Positions 36,983 to 46,896 of a stretch of DNA of 64,000 nt are shown piece by piece; position 1 is the first letter of the stretch, and each line of letters starts with the position of its first letter. The translations under genes and the position numbers were made by a program. The notes under the pieces are model-generated. The model was not told the DNA's origin. It was given only the letters and a program-made list of their open reading frames with translations, and ran no database searches. Source of the stretch: an uncultured Lachnospiraceae bacterium (lineage in GTDB: Bacteria; Bacillota; Clostridia; Lachnospirales; Lachnospiraceae). The DNA lies in the NCBI GenBank assembly GCA_910587935.1, contig CAJUNP010000015.1:3338-67337 (forward strand), read 5' to 3'.

Positions 36983-37273
36983 TTACTGGTTAAAGCTGCT
37001 TGCCAGCTCCGAATCGGCGGTACCGAATGCTTCTGCCGCACCGCATGCCTGTTGTCCGAAAGCTCTTACAAGCTCCGGGAACTGGTCCAGGGTTGATTTC
37101 ATGGATGAATAGGAATTCAGGAACGCATCCTGCGCGAGCCCGTCCCATCCGTCACAGGCCGCGTTGATTTTGCTGTCAACCTGTGCCAGTAAGCTGATTA
37201 ACTCATCCGCCAGTCCCTGAATATCCTGACCCTGCTGATTTAACTCTTCCGGTGTCAAACGAATTGTCGCCAT
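36983..37273 (-). CDS. WXG100-family secreted protein (ESAT-6-like)
   Basis: The 96-residue protein is predicted as a helical hairpin with the WxG turn at residues 43-45 (CDGWDGLAQDAFLNSY). It starts MATIRLTPEELNQQG, as many WXG100 proteins do. ATG 37273 is chosen for GGAGG eight bases upstream. WXG100 proteins are the substrates and structural partners of type VII secretion through EssC. It is the most canonical one in the operon. Confidence 0.92.
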   Translation of the reverse strand: MATIRLTPEELNQQGQDIQGLADELISLLAQVDSKINAACDGWDGLAQDAFLNSYSSMKSTLDQFPELVRAFGQQACGAAEAFGTADSELASSFNQ

Positions 37274-37329
37274 GTATTTCACCTCCCCTTTCGTATTTTT
37301 ATATCATTTCTGTTACCAGAAAAAATATC

Positions 37330-37656
37330 TTAGAATGACGATGTGTCAATTTTTAACTGGGCCGCCCTGCCGTTTAAATTCTCATAGGCGATGGACGCTT
37401 CTTCCACACATTCCGCCAGCATCTCAAGCAAATCCGCATATCTTTGGATATCCTGAGCCCAGTTTACTTCCAGATTACCGTAAAACGCCTTTCCGGCCGC
37501 GGACTTCCAGCCCGCATCCTTAAGCTGTTCGATCATATTCACCAAATCTGTTTTCAGAGTTCTAAGGTGTTCCGACTTCTCGCGGTATACCTTTGCCGCG
37601 CTGTCAAAAACTTCCGTGTCAAAGCACAGGTCGTTAACGCTTTCATATGCAATCAT
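37330..37656 (-). CDS. WXG100-like protein with WKS turn
   Basis: 108 residues, predicted as two long helices, with AGWKSAAGKAFYGNLEVNW at the turn (W50). The Gly of WxG is replaced by Ser, but the A(F/Y) pattern after the turn fits the family. It is adjacent to the canonical WXG100 gene, so the two may form a heterodimer. Confidence 0.75.
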   Translation of the reverse strand: MIAYESVNDLCFDTEVFDSAAKVYREKSEHLRTLKTDLVNMIEQLKDAGWKSAAGKAFYGNLEVNWAQDIQRYADLLEMLAECVEEASIAYENLNGRAAQLKIDTSSF

Positions 37657-37674
37657 GTATCTGCACCCTCTCTC

Positions 37675-38982
37675 TTATAAGATCATTCCCAGTTCCGGCT
37701 TCAGTTTTTTAGCCATTTCTTTTTGTTCCCGCGCTTCTTCCATCCGTCCCATGGCCTCGAATATATTTCCCTTTATTACGTGGAGCTCCGAGGAATCGGC
37801 GCTGAGCGATTCGACGAAATCAACCATTTCCAGCGCTTTGTCATATTCCGCCAGGTCTTTATGGCATAATGCCCTGAATAAATAAGCGTCTATGATCCCG
37901 GGCGTATGTATGGTAATGGTTCTGTAAAGAGAAACCGCTTCTCTGTAGTAGTCTGCGGCGGCCTGCATCCCGTTTAACTGCTTTACGGCCATCGCCCTGT
38001 AGTAAAAGGCCGCTCTGACGAAAGGGTTATCCTCCGGCAGCGTCAGCATTTTTTCGGCATTTTCCAGGAGCTTTTGATATTCCTTCCGGGACAGATAAAT
38101 GTTCATTAAAAAGTATCTCGTCTCATAGTCCACGGCGGAATCCGTTTCAAAGGAAAGACATTCGTTAAAGTACCGTATGGCGGAATCCATATCTTCTTTC
38201 ATGCCGCATAGTTTTGCTTTTTCAAACGTCAGGTTTCTTTTTTCAACCTCATAGCCGTCCATCTGTTCCGCTTCCTCAATCATCTGCAGGGCGCGGTCTG
38301 TGTTGCCGAGTCTTGCCTGCAGCTGGATTTTGTCATAGAAAATGGACACATCCTCCGGGAATAAATCTCCCGCCGTTTTTACAACTGCCTCCGCCTCTTC
38401 AAAACGCTGTAATGCGCAGAGAACCTCAAATTTGAAATGGTATCCTTCAAATATGTCGGGAGCATATTTTGTCATATCCGTTAAGGTCTCCAGGGCTTCT
38501 TCGTATCTGTTTTTTCCGATCTGCAGCGTCGCTTTTTTCAGTCTGTATTCCGGCGCGTCGGGGTTTTTGAATATTGCCTTGGAATAATTACGCAAGGCAT
38601 ATTCCACGTCGTTTTTTTCTTCATAAACCAGGCCCAGATTAAAATAGACAAGGGCATCGTCCAATCCTTCCGAGATTGCCAGGTTAAAGTTTTTAACCGC
38701 TTCGTCGGAATTTCCCTGGATGAAGCATATATTGCCCAGATGAAAGTACGCGGGGGCATAGTGTTTATCCGCCAGAAGAATTTTATTGTAGGTTTCGTAC
38801 GCTTTGTCGAAGTCTTCCATTGCGGCATACGTATTGCCCAGATTAACGTAAGTGTCCGGGTTCATGGGGTCAAGCTCCAGGGCTTTTTCAAAATATTTAA
38901 TGGCCTCGTTTTCTTTTCCGTTTGACGCAAGCGTCAGCGCTCTCTGGTTTAAGTCGAGTATTTCTTCTTTAATGTTTTCCAC
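37675..38982 (-). CDS. TPR-repeat protein, cytoplasmic (T7SS operon)
   Basis: The 435-residue protein consists almost wholly of tetratricopeptide repeats. The first three are the clearest (ALTLASNGKENEAIKYFEKA, NPDTYVNLGNTYAAMEDFDK, APAYFHLGNICFIQGNSDEA). There is no signal peptide or TM. The likely start is GTG 38982, overlapping the upstream gene by 34 bases. It is a protein-binding scaffold; the partner is probably a component or substrate of the secretion system. Confidence 0.85.
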   Translation of the reverse strand: MENIKEEILDLNQRALTLASNGKENEAIKYFEKALELDPMNPDTYVNLGNTYAAMEDFDKAYETYNKILLADKHYAPAYFHLGNICFIQGNSDEAVKNFNLAISEGLDDALVYFNLGLVYEEKNDVEYALRNYSKAIFKNPDAPEYRLKKATLQIGKNRYEEALETLTDMTKYAPDIFEGYHFKFEVLCALQRFEEAEAVVKTAGDLFPEDVSIFYDKIQLQARLGNTDRALQMIEEAEQMDGYEVEKRNLTFEKAKLCGMKEDMDSAIRYFNECLSFETDSAVDYETRYFLMNIYLSRKEYQKLLENAEKMLTLPEDNPFVRAAFYYRAMAVKQLNGMQAAADYYREAVSLYRTITIHTPGIIDAYLFRALCHKDLAEYDKALEMVDFVESLSADSSELHVIKGNIFEAMGRMEEAREQKEMAKKLKPELGMIL

Positions 38983-39659
38983 CCGTTTATTTTTACCTCT
39001 CTTTTGAATTTTGTTTTTTCGGTGATTTTTTCTATGGGTACTCCGCTTTTCTGCTCTACAAGGCTTAAGAACTGGTCAAAGGGCTTATAGTAGGCATAGA
39101 ACAGCCGGAACCCGTCTTCTCCTGTCAGTTCTCCCTGTCTTGCGATTTTCCGGTTTCCATAATCAGAATAATATATGTAGTGTACCGGCGCGTAGACCTT
39201 CAACATCTGATAATACGCATGCCATTCCAGCTTCCGGATTTCTTTAAAGTAGATATGCACTTCCTCCGCCTGGCCGTCCCAGCTTCTGTTAAAGGGCACG
39301 TACAGGTTCTTGATTCCGTCTTCGTATACTGCCAGCACTTCTTCAAGCTTATTCAGATTCAGCACCATTACTCTGTCCATGATAACGATAAAAAACAGAA
39401 GCGGCGTTATCCAACAGGCAAGCGTTAACGTCACACATGCGAAAAGATCATTATCCATCAAAATCTCTTCCATTGTCATTTCCCACACAGGCGTACTCGG
39501 AACGCCGCCCGACTTATACCAACCATAAAATATCAAAGGAAGTGCCAAACACCACAGAATAATTATAATTTTTTTTAATTTCCCCAAATCCATCTTTTTT
39601 CTCTGCCGGACCCTTATTTGCTTTCTTAACGCTTCATCCGCTTCGAAATATTGTACCAT
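38949..39659 (-). CDS. Two-TM membrane protein with PH-like tail (T7SS operon), possible immunity or structural protein
   Basis: A basic N-terminus is followed by TMs at about residues 30-48 and 75-97, then a cytoplasmic beta-rich domain (NLNKLEEVLAVYEDGIKNLY, EEVHIYFKEIRKLEW). The plan matches the 36338-36910 protein. It directly follows the LXG-like effector candidate, so an immunity role for a membrane-active effector is as possible as a structural one. Confidence 0.55.
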   Translation of the reverse strand: MVQYFEADEALRKQIRVRQRKKMDLGKLKKIIIILWCLALPLIFYGWYKSGGVPSTPVWEMTMEEILMDNDLFACVTLTLACWITPLLFFIVIMDRVMVLNLNKLEEVLAVYEDGIKNLYVPFNRSWDGQAEEVHIYFKEIRKLEWHAYYQMLKVYAPVHYIYYSDYGNRKIARQGELTGEDGFRLFYAYYKPFDQFLSLVEQKSGVPIEKITEKTKFKREVKINGWKTLKKKYST

Positions 39660-39686
39660 TTTTATACCTGTTCCTTTCCGTTCGGT

Positions 39687-41240
39687 TTATATCCCCTGCA
39701 GATTCTGCCGCAGCGCGCTCATATTCTGAATATTTTTCAGACTCCCGTTTAATAACTCTATGAATTTCTTAGCCTGCTTGCCGGCTTTATCTGTAATCAC
39801 CGTTATATCGGACAGGGTTACCTTGAAGCTCTTCCAGTCATCGTTCTTGTCCAATGCGAATTGACTTGTTCCCAGCGATTTCCATAGACTGTCAGAATTA
39901 AGGCCGGAAACGCTTTTCCACAGTTTTTCCATACTGTTTATGGTTGCTGCAATATTGGAAAACGATCTGTCCGTTCCTCCCAGTATGCCGCTGAGTCCCT
40001 GCACTTTTGCCCTGTTATTCGTATGAAAAATATTCTGGAACCAGGTCGGACCGTTTTTCCCGAATATGGTTATGTTTTTAACCTCGACGCCGTTATACAC
40101 CGTGGATAGCTTTTCAATTCCCATACTTTCCAATGCCGCCGAATATCCCTGCATATTTGCCCTTTGCGTACTCTTGGCAAACCAATTTCTGGGATTCAAA
40201 TATAAGGCCGCCGCATTTTTTAAATCTGCTATTTTTCCGTTTCCGTAAAGCTTTAACAGTTCTCTTGCTCTGGTTTTCTCACCGGCGCTTCCAAAAATAG
40301 CGTTTTTTACAACCGAAAGTCCCTGGGAGTTGGCTTTATACTGGTATCTGAAATACTCTTTAAAGCCTCCGTAATTATCCGCAATAGATTTAAAATCCTT
40401 AAATATTTTTGCTCCGCTGTGTATAATTAAAATCACATTTGCTACAAACTCCAAGCCATCCACTATATTTGCTCCAATATGAACATTGACATCATTACTT
40501 TTCGTACGTAACGTATCCGTCCATGTATTCAAATCACCGTACCTCTTTGCCCATGCCGGATCTCCCTGTTTTTCCTTTCCATAAGCAATGATTGAATTTC
40601 GGAAATCTGCCATTGCATTAAGACCCGCGACGACTCCGACAAATATCCCTGCAAGAACTACAATCAGGGGACCTCCCATTACAACCGCCGCCACAACCGC
40701 ACATACTGCCAGGACAAAGGCACCCACTGCAAGAGCGGCGTCTATAATATATTTCCCGCCCTCGTATTTATACCATTCCACAATGCAGTCCTTTAAGCTT
40801 ACAATCGTCTTGGCCACTACCTGTGCCATATCCTTGAAAAACCTGCCCAGCGCCGTTTCATTGAGCTTATCGCTGAGGTAATTAAAGACATTGGTAATGA
40901 TATTGTCTTTTATGCCGTAGTCGCTTTTAAAATTGCCGCTTAAGGTATTAATGCGTTCTTTAACTGCTTTATCCGTTTCTTTTGCTTCCTCGATAAAAAA
41001 CCCCACATCATTGGCATACTGAAGAAATGCGCCGGATTTGTTTTGAAGCTGCTTAATTTTGTTGTTAATGTAATCCTGGGCGGAGCTGATATTTCCCGTA
41101 CGCTGTCCGGAGTAGGAAGAAATTTTGGATGCAACCTTGCTTTGCGCTTTCTCGGCATAATCGGCCAGTTTATCTCCTGCCTTTTCAGCCTTTTTCTGCG
41201 CATCCTCCAAACTGCCATAATGTATAATAAGCTGACTCAT
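39687..41240 (-). CDS. LXG-like T7SS substrate, candidate effector
   Basis: Residues 1-100 are helical and coiled-coil-like (LEDAQKKAEKAGDKLADYAE, SSAQDYINNKIKQLQNK), as in LXG and WXG substrates of type VII systems. Residues about 165-215 are strongly hydrophobic with Gly and Ala (DAALAVGAFVLAVCAVVAAV), as in many effectors that pass or insert into membranes. The remaining 300 residues match no toxin fold I know. It stands between a helical small partner gene and a two-TM protein, the usual order of helper, effector, immunity. A structural role is the alternative. Confidence 0.6.
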   Translation of the reverse strand: MSQLIIHYGSLEDAQKKAEKAGDKLADYAEKAQSKVASKISSYSGQRTGNISSAQDYINNKIKQLQNKSGAFLQYANDVGFFIEEAKETDKAVKERINTLSGNFKSDYGIKDNIITNVFNYLSDKLNETALGRFFKDMAQVVAKTIVSLKDCIVEWYKYEGGKYIIDAALAVGAFVLAVCAVVAAVVMGGPLIVVLAGIFVGVVAGLNAMADFRNSIIAYGKEKQGDPAWAKRYGDLNTWTDTLRTKSNDVNVHIGANIVDGLEFVANVILIIHSGAKIFKDFKSIADNYGGFKEYFRYQYKANSQGLSVVKNAIFGSAGEKTRARELLKLYGNGKIADLKNAAALYLNPRNWFAKSTQRANMQGYSAALESMGIEKLSTVYNGVEVKNITIFGKNGPTWFQNIFHTNNRAKVQGLSGILGGTDRSFSNIAATINSMEKLWKSVSGLNSDSLWKSLGTSQFALDKNDDWKSFKVTLSDITVITDKAGKQAKKFIELLNGSLKNIQNMSALRQNLQGI

Positions 41241-41253
41241 TGTTTACCTCCCC

Positions 41254-41679
41254 TTATGCTTTTGACAAGGACTCTCTGATCCTGCGGAGTCTTTCCTGTC
41301 TCTCTCTTTCGAGCTCTTCGTCGCCGTATCTTTGATATTCGTCGGCCCTTCGTTCCGCTTCCTGACGTTTTCTTTCCAGATCATTGATCTCCGCCTTCAG
41401 AGAAGAACAGCAATTGGACATCTTGGCATCCGATAACGCTTCAAATTCATTGCCTTCTCCCACCGCCTCGGAATTAGACGTAACGGCCGTATTCTTTCTG
41501 ATTCCCTCTTTCAGCTCCTGTACTACTTTGGACACGTTGCTGTTAATACTCTGTATTACACTGCTGAAGCTTCCTGAAAACGACTGTACGATCGGTTCCA
41601 GCTCCTTCTTTTGTTTTGCGTAAAGCCGGGCCTTGTCTCTTTCCTCGCCGGCCCTTCTGTACCATGAACCGCTGCTCAT
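41254..41679 (-). CDS. Helical LXG-partner protein, DUF5082/YwqH-like
   Basis: The 141-residue protein is all helix: SSVIQSINSNVSKVVQELKE, then a polar loop, then a long charged coiled coil (LERKRQEAERRADEYQRYGD, EELERERQERLRRIRES). YwqH-type helpers in Firmicutes are encoded just before LXG effectors and are co-secreted or act as chaperones. The position 14 bases before the LXG-like gene fits. The family assignment is tentative. Confidence 0.55.
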   Translation of the reverse strand: MSSGSWYRRAGEERDKARLYAKQKKELEPIVQSFSGSFSSVIQSINSNVSKVVQELKEGIRKNTAVTSNSEAVGEGNEFEALSDAKMSNCCSSLKAEINDLERKRQEAERRADEYQRYGDEELERERQERLRRIRESLSKA

Positions 41680-41691
41680 ATCCGCTCCCCC

Positions 41692-42024
41692 TTATTCTCT
41701 GTGCTCGGTTACTCCGGCTGCCATATCTATCTGCTGTGCAATCTGTTCGTCCACCTGCTGATATGCCGCAACCGCATTGACCATTGCCTGATACATTTCG
41801 TCTAAAGCGTCGTTAATATCCGATATTTTGCTGAATAACTGCCGGTACTGATTCTCAAAGGCATTTCTCCCCTGACCGTTCCAGACCGTATAAAGCCGCG
41901 TCGTCTGCAGTTCGATACCATCCCGGATTTCATTTAATGAAGTGAGCGTATCCCGGAACTTCTGGTAGACGTCCACAATGTCCTGTGTGTTTAAAAATTC
42001 AATGGAATCTACATGGCTGGCCAT
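41692..42024 (-). CDS. WXG100-type protein
   Basis: 110 residues with a helix-turn-helix hairpin and the WxG motif VWNGQGRNAFENQYR (W49). GAGAGG stands just before the start. It is encoded between essC and the LXG-like cluster, where substrates that dimerise with the LXG protein are usually found. Confidence 0.85.
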   Translation of the reverse strand: MASHVDSIEFLNTQDIVDVYQKFRDTLTSLNEIRDGIELQTTRLYTVWNGQGRNAFENQYRQLFSKISDINDALDEMYQAMVNAVAAYQQVDEQIAQQIDMAAGVTEHRE

Positions 42025-42048
42025 TTTCCTCTCCCTTCCGCAATCTTT

Positions 42049-45000
42049 TTACAGATCGCTGTAAATGGTTCTTATTTTTTTAATTTCATTCCCTGTAAAC
42101 AGATATGCGTCGCCCTGCCTAATGGGCTTTGCATAGATCTTTTGCTGCCGGATCGAAGTATCGAACAGCTTGATATTGGTTATGTCTTCAAAAACGACAG
42201 CCTTTTTGTTTTCTTTAACAGCCTTTAATATTTCGCCGGAATTAAACGCAATGGGGGCATTTTCAATATTGGAAAAGATTACGCATACTTTCATATTGCG
42301 GTATCGTCTGATTATTGCCAGTACTGTCTCCGTTAACTCCTTATTGGTATTGATCGCTTTCATAAGCTGGGCGTTTTCTATGACGATCAGCAACAGGGGC
42401 AGCTTATCCAGCAGTTCCGCGGGATTCTCGGATTCTGCGTATAATTCGTTTCTTGCCCGCAGCGTCTCGCTTAATTCATCAAGCATTACGGCGGCGTCCG
42501 CACTGTCTATCGTATAATTTTTAACAAATCCCAGATCTCTTGCAAAAGCCAGCTGGCGCTCCGAACCGTCAAAAATATATGCTTCGGCAGGATTCACAAA
42601 AATCGTTTTTTGTATGGCCGTCAGAAGCTGACGTACAAAGTTTGTTTTACCGCTTCTTTCTTTTCCCAGAACGGCGAAAAATCCCATGGCGCTCAGATTA
42701 AAATATTCATAGGCTACCGAATCGTAATTGATGCCGACAGGCAGCGTGTAACGCTGACGGAACAACTCCTTTTGCGTCTCCATTAAAAGGCTTTGCAATA
42801 TCGTTTCGGGTACAACCGGTATTTCGGACGCCCTTTTTTCACCGTAACGGCTTTTTATTTCTTCGATAAAATTCCGGAGCTGTTCAACTCTTTCAATCTC
42901 TTTCGCGCCTTCCGCACACAAAGCCGTATGGAATTCCAGTACTCTCTTATCTTTCAGGATCAACGCTCTTCCGGGTATTTCTTTTGGCTCGATCCGGCAG
43001 CGGCCGAACAGGTTGTTGAATTCTCCTTTGTCATTGCAGCAATACGCAATTCTGTTACCGAAATTAGCCAGTACTTTATAACCGATTGAATTCGTCTGGG
43101 TTCCTGTAACAACCAGGTTTATGCCCACGCTGTTTCCCTCTCTTGACAATTGCAGAAGGTTTTCTTCCAAATCCGCAAAGTGTTCCCGAAAAACGGATAC
43201 GTTATCAATCATTACGATAATCTGGGGCAGATCGGTAAATCCCGCTTCGAGATAGGCCTTGTATGTACCGAGCCCCTTCTGTGCAAATTTAGCTTTCCTT
43301 TCTTTTTCAATTCCTCCAAGCAGTTTAAACAGATTCCGTATTTTCTCGTCTTCCGCTGCCAGCGCCACTCCGCCTACATGATTTGCCCCTTCGAAAACCT
43401 TCATGGCCATATTGCCGGCGTCGATAATATAAACGTTAACTTCTTCAGGCGTATAATACTTCATCACGGAATACACGATTGTCTGCAGAAGGGTCGTTTT
43501 CCCTGTCTGCGCGGAACCGATAATATAGGTATTGCCCTCCGACAAATCAAGCCGCAGATCCGCCTGAAGCTGCTGTTCCGGATCGTCATAGATTCCTAAC
43601 GGCACGGCAATTCCTTTCGCAGCGTTTTGTTCCGGCTCTTCAAGCTCTGTCAGATACAGCAGTTGAGCAAGCGGCGGAAGGCAGATACCCGGCAGCGGGT
43701 GAATGTTGTTTTGGCTGCAGTAACCGGCGATATATTCCACAAGCGCCTGCAGCTGGTTTTTATCGTTTTCCGATTTTTTTTCGGAGCGGTTGGTATAGAC
43801 TCTTTTTCGTTTTCCCCATGTATTGACTTCATACAATTCAAATTCTCTCTGCTGGGCGCTGTCGGAATCCATAACTCTGGCCCCGCTGTAGGCGGACTGA
43901 AATAATTCAAAAATTTCATTGTTTCCTACCTGAAAGTACGCTCTTCCCGGTTCCACAATTTCGGCCGCCAGAGGAGTTTTGATGACTTCATTGCTGTCTT
44001 CCTTTGTCTGCACTTTCAGACATAATTTGAACTTGGAGTTACTCCAGATCTGATTATCCACAACGCCCGACGGTTTCTGGGTGGCCAGAATCAAATGTAC
44101 GCCCAGGGTACGTCCTATACGGGCCGCGCTGATGATTTCTTTCATAAACTCGGGATACTCTGCTTTTAACTCGGCAAACTCATCCACAATCATGATTAAA
44201 TGCGGTAACGGACAGGATACCTGGCCTTTTTTAAACAGTTTTATGTAATCGTTTATGTGGTTTACTCCGCATAGGGAGAATAATTCCTGTCTTCTGACCA
44301 GCTCCGCCTTAATAAACAGAAGGGAACGGTTCACCTCCCGGCCGTCAATATTGGTAATTACACCCATCAGGTGGGGAAGCTCTTTAAACTGATTGGCCAT
44401 TCCTCCGCCCTTAAAGTCAATAATGAGAAATCCGATGTCATAAGGGTGAAACAGGGACGCCATGGACAGTACATAGGACTGGAGAATCTCGCTTTTTCCG
44501 GAACCGGTCGTACCGGCTACAAGTCCGTGGGGGCCGTGGGCATCGGCTTTATCGCTGATATCCAAAAAAACCGTTTCTCCCTTTTTCTTAACGCCCAGAG
44601 GAGCCGCCATGCTCTTATAAACCAGAGACTCTTCCCACCGTGCGCCGATATCCAGATCTGAAACCCGGGCAATATCCAGCAGCTGGAACAGGGTTATGTT
44701 TTTTGTAAGTTCGCTTTCGAGATTTACCTCGTCCACACAGACCGCGCTCAGTTTAACCGCAAGCTTTTCCAAAACGCTTTTGTTTATCTGTTGATAGCGG
44801 AAAGAAGATATCCTTTCGCCGTTGGAGCTTGGCAGGATGTTCCCGAAACCGGCTCCGTTATCCAGCCGGATAATTTCCGTGCAGCCTTTGGGGAGAAGTT
44901 CCTCATATTCTTCAAAGAAAACAAACGTAAAATTATAATCTTTTGCATTATCTATATATTTTGATACGGGATGTCTGTAAATTCCCTCTGCGTCAAAAAC

Positions 45001-46620
45001 AAATATGACAAAATGGTAAGCGTTTTTGTCCTTTTCTTCCTCCGACTTTGCTTCCCGTGCCGAAAGTCCGGCATACAAATATTCAAGAAGCACATTTCTG
45101 CTCTCTTCGTCACACACTATATTGCGCACGTTTAAATCCTCGTTATAAACATGCGGCAGCCAGCGAATCCATTCCATTTCCTTCATGCATTTGCCGTCAA
45201 GAATAAAGAAAAGCTTTACGTCATTGTAAAAATGCCGTGCGCACAGATCCAGCGTTATATTTTCCAGCATGTTTTTCAACAGGCCCTCCGGCCCGACCAC
45301 GCCTACGCCGGACGCGTCTTTCATATTGGAAAGTATGGGCGCGTTTTCGATGAATCTGTATTTTTCGGCAATGTGTTCGGGCATGTCTAAAAATTCATCG
45401 TCTGTGGCTATGTATTTCTGTTTATCAAATTTGACGCCGCAGGAGGCTTCAATTTTTCCTGTGCCCAGGTATATATTCAGAAAATCCGCGTCCTTTTCGT
45501 CTTTTTCAAACAGCCTCTTTCCAAACGTATCAATGACCTTTATATCGTCTTCCAGCGAAAGATATATTTTTTTCCTGACCGATAATTCATACTCTCTCAG
45601 CTGTTTTATCTCTTCCTCTTTCTTTGTAATATATGCCAGATATTCTTCTTCCCGCTTTTTGACGGCCTTTTTATATGCTTTTCCATCCTCTAAAAAAGTA
45701 ACGACCGACATTATGACGCCGAGTCCCATTGAGCATACGCTGTAAATTACAAAGGTTCCACCGTTTCCCAGGATGCCTCTTAATACAATCACCATTGCCA
45801 GCATGACGATGGAAGGAATCAATGTCAGGGCCAGACTCTTTTTGGATTTTTCCCGTTTTGCCTCCGGCGGAAGAATTTCAATTTCATCCTCCGGTATCTG
45901 ATACCGTATCCGGGTGTTCCGGTTAAACCTGGGATACTGCATGCGGCTTTCCTGTTCGCTGATATCAAAAAAGGAGAGGCCGCTGACTGTCAGATTTTTA
46001 CTTTTTGAGGTGTAAAGCTTTTGGTCTTTATAGTAAAAGCTATAGCCGATTACAGAGAAAAAGTCGTAGTCTTTAAGCAGACTGCTTTCGTGTATTTTGC
46101 GGCCGTTGACATAGACGCCGTATTTTGTCCTGTTATCGTAGATCCAAAGACCGTCTTGTTTTGGTTTTAAGGTAACGGTGTCGTTTCCCAATAAATCGTC
46201 GCTCAAGATTATATTACAGTTCCTGCCCGCTCCGATTGTGATCTCACTGCAGTTATGAAGGTTAATTCCTCTGTCAAATATTTTATTTTCCACATCAAAA
46301 TCAAGCATGAAGCTGATTTTGAAAACTTCACGGTTGGAATCCTGATATTTTACAATTAAATCGTCGCCGTGGGACAGGGTTTTTGAAACGAGCTTCATGA
46401 CTCCGTCGGAAGACAGGTAAACGTTTTGGCCGCAATTAAGCGCCCATCCGTTCCCGGTATTTTCAAAGGCGATTTGGAATTCGGAAAAAAAGAGTTCGCT
46501 GCGGAAACGCACATGGCAGTCTTTCGTATTGCCGGCCGTAATCCGGTTCGTTTCCCCGGAAAGTTCGATTTCCCTGTAAATTTGTTTATTGGATATGATT
46601 GCTTTGTAAATCTTTTCCAT
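42049..46620 (-). CDS. essC: EssC-type FtsK/SpoIIIE ATPase, core of type VII secretion
   Basis: The motor of the T7SS, 1523 residues. Two FHA domains lie at the N-terminus (about 1-105 and 110-215, with SEITIGAGRNCNIILSDD). Two TMs follow (about 265-310). Three ATPase domains come next: Walker A GTTGSGKSE near residue 700 with Walker B IMIVDEFAE, GSAQTGKTT near 1037, and GKERSGKTN near 1322. The domain order equals that of Staphylococcus EssC and Bacillus YukBA. It is preceded by a YukD-like gene and followed by WXG100 genes. The FHA domains suggest that its state is read through phosphothreonine set by the kinase of the same operon. Confidence 0.95.
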   Translation of the reverse strand: MEKIYKAIISNKQIYREIELSGETNRITAGNTKDCHVRFRSELFFSEFQIAFENTGNGWALNCGQNVYLSSDGVMKLVSKTLSHGDDLIVKYQDSNREVFKISFMLDFDVENKIFDRGINLHNCSEITIGAGRNCNIILSDDLLGNDTVTLKPKQDGLWIYDNRTKYGVYVNGRKIHESSLLKDYDFFSVIGYSFYYKDQKLYTSKSKNLTVSGLSFFDISEQESRMQYPRFNRNTRIRYQIPEDEIEILPPEAKREKSKKSLALTLIPSIVMLAMVIVLRGILGNGGTFVIYSVCSMGLGVIMSVVTFLEDGKAYKKAVKKREEEYLAYITKKEEEIKQLREYELSVRKKIYLSLEDDIKVIDTFGKRLFEKDEKDADFLNIYLGTGKIEASCGVKFDKQKYIATDDEFLDMPEHIAEKYRFIENAPILSNMKDASGVGVVGPEGLLKNMLENITLDLCARHFYNDVKLFFILDGKCMKEMEWIRWLPHVYNEDLNVRNIVCDEESRNVLLEYLYAGLSAREAKSEEEKDKNAYHFVIFVFDAEGIYRHPVSKYIDNAKDYNFTFVFFEEYEELLPKGCTEIIRLDNGAGFGNILPSSNGERISSFRYQQINKSVLEKLAVKLSAVCVDEVNLESELTKNITLFQLLDIARVSDLDIGARWEESLVYKSMAAPLGVKKKGETVFLDISDKADAHGPHGLVAGTTGSGKSEILQSYVLSMASLFHPYDIGFLIIDFKGGGMANQFKELPHLMGVITNIDGREVNRSLLFIKAELVRRQELFSLCGVNHINDYIKLFKKGQVSCPLPHLIMIVDEFAELKAEYPEFMKEIISAARIGRTLGVHLILATQKPSGVVDNQIWSNSKFKLCLKVQTKEDSNEVIKTPLAAEIVEPGRAYFQVGNNEIFELFQSAYSGARVMDSDSAQQREFELYEVNTWGKRKRVYTNRSEKKSENDKNQLQALVEYIAGYCSQNNIHPLPGICLPPLAQLLYLTELEEPEQNAAKGIAVPLGIYDDPEQQLQADLRLDLSEGNTYIIGSAQTGKTTLLQTIVYSVMKYYTPEEVNVYIIDAGNMAMKVFEGANHVGGVALAAEDEKIRNLFKLLGGIEKERKAKFAQKGLGTYKAYLEAGFTDLPQIIVMIDNVSVFREHFADLEENLLQLSREGNSVGINLVVTGTQTNSIGYKVLANFGNRIAYCCNDKGEFNNLFGRCRIEPKEIPGRALILKDKRVLEFHTALCAEGAKEIERVEQLRNFIEEIKSRYGEKRASEIPVVPETILQSLLMETQKELFRQRYTLPVGINYDSVAYEYFNLSAMGFFAVLGKERSGKTNFVRQLLTAIQKTIFVNPAEAYIFDGSERQLAFARDLGFVKNYTIDSADAAVMLDELSETLRARNELYAESENPAELLDKLPLLLIVIENAQLMKAINTNKELTETVLAIIRRYRNMKVCVIFSNIENAPIAFNSGEILKAVKENKKAVVFEDITNIKLFDTSIRQQKIYAKPIRQGDAYLFTGNEIKKIRTIYSDL

Positions 46621-46632
46621 TATAGTCCCCTG

Positions 46633-46884
46633 CTACACATAGTTGATAACCGTGCCGTTTCTCAAGCCGTATTCGGCAAGCTTTTTATTTCCCCGTAAAA
46701 AAGCAATTGGATTTTCTGTTTTCAGACAACACTTGGATAAATCTGAGATATCCATACCCAGATCATAAGCAGAATTTAACCCGATTATGAGTTCATTGGC
46801 GCTGATATCCAACGGAATATCAATATCTATTTTTCTGTTTTCTCTGTGTAAATATAAAACCGCAATAATTCTCCCTTTACTCAT
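46633..46884 (-). CDS. YukD/EsaB-like ubiquitin-fold protein
   Basis: 83 residues with a beta-grasp pattern: RIIAVLYLHRENRKIDIDIP, ISANELIIGLNSAYDL, and ENPIAFLRGNKKLAEYGLRN near the end. YukD/EsaB is a regulatory component encoded beside essC in most Firmicute type VII loci. ATG 46884 is preferred over the GTG two codons upstream. Confidence 0.85.
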   Translation of the reverse strand: MSKGRIIAVLYLHRENRKIDIDIPLDISANELIIGLNSAYDLGMDISDLSKCCLKTENPIAFLRGNKKLAEYGLRNGTVINYV

Positions 46885-46896
46885 AGCCACCCCAAA

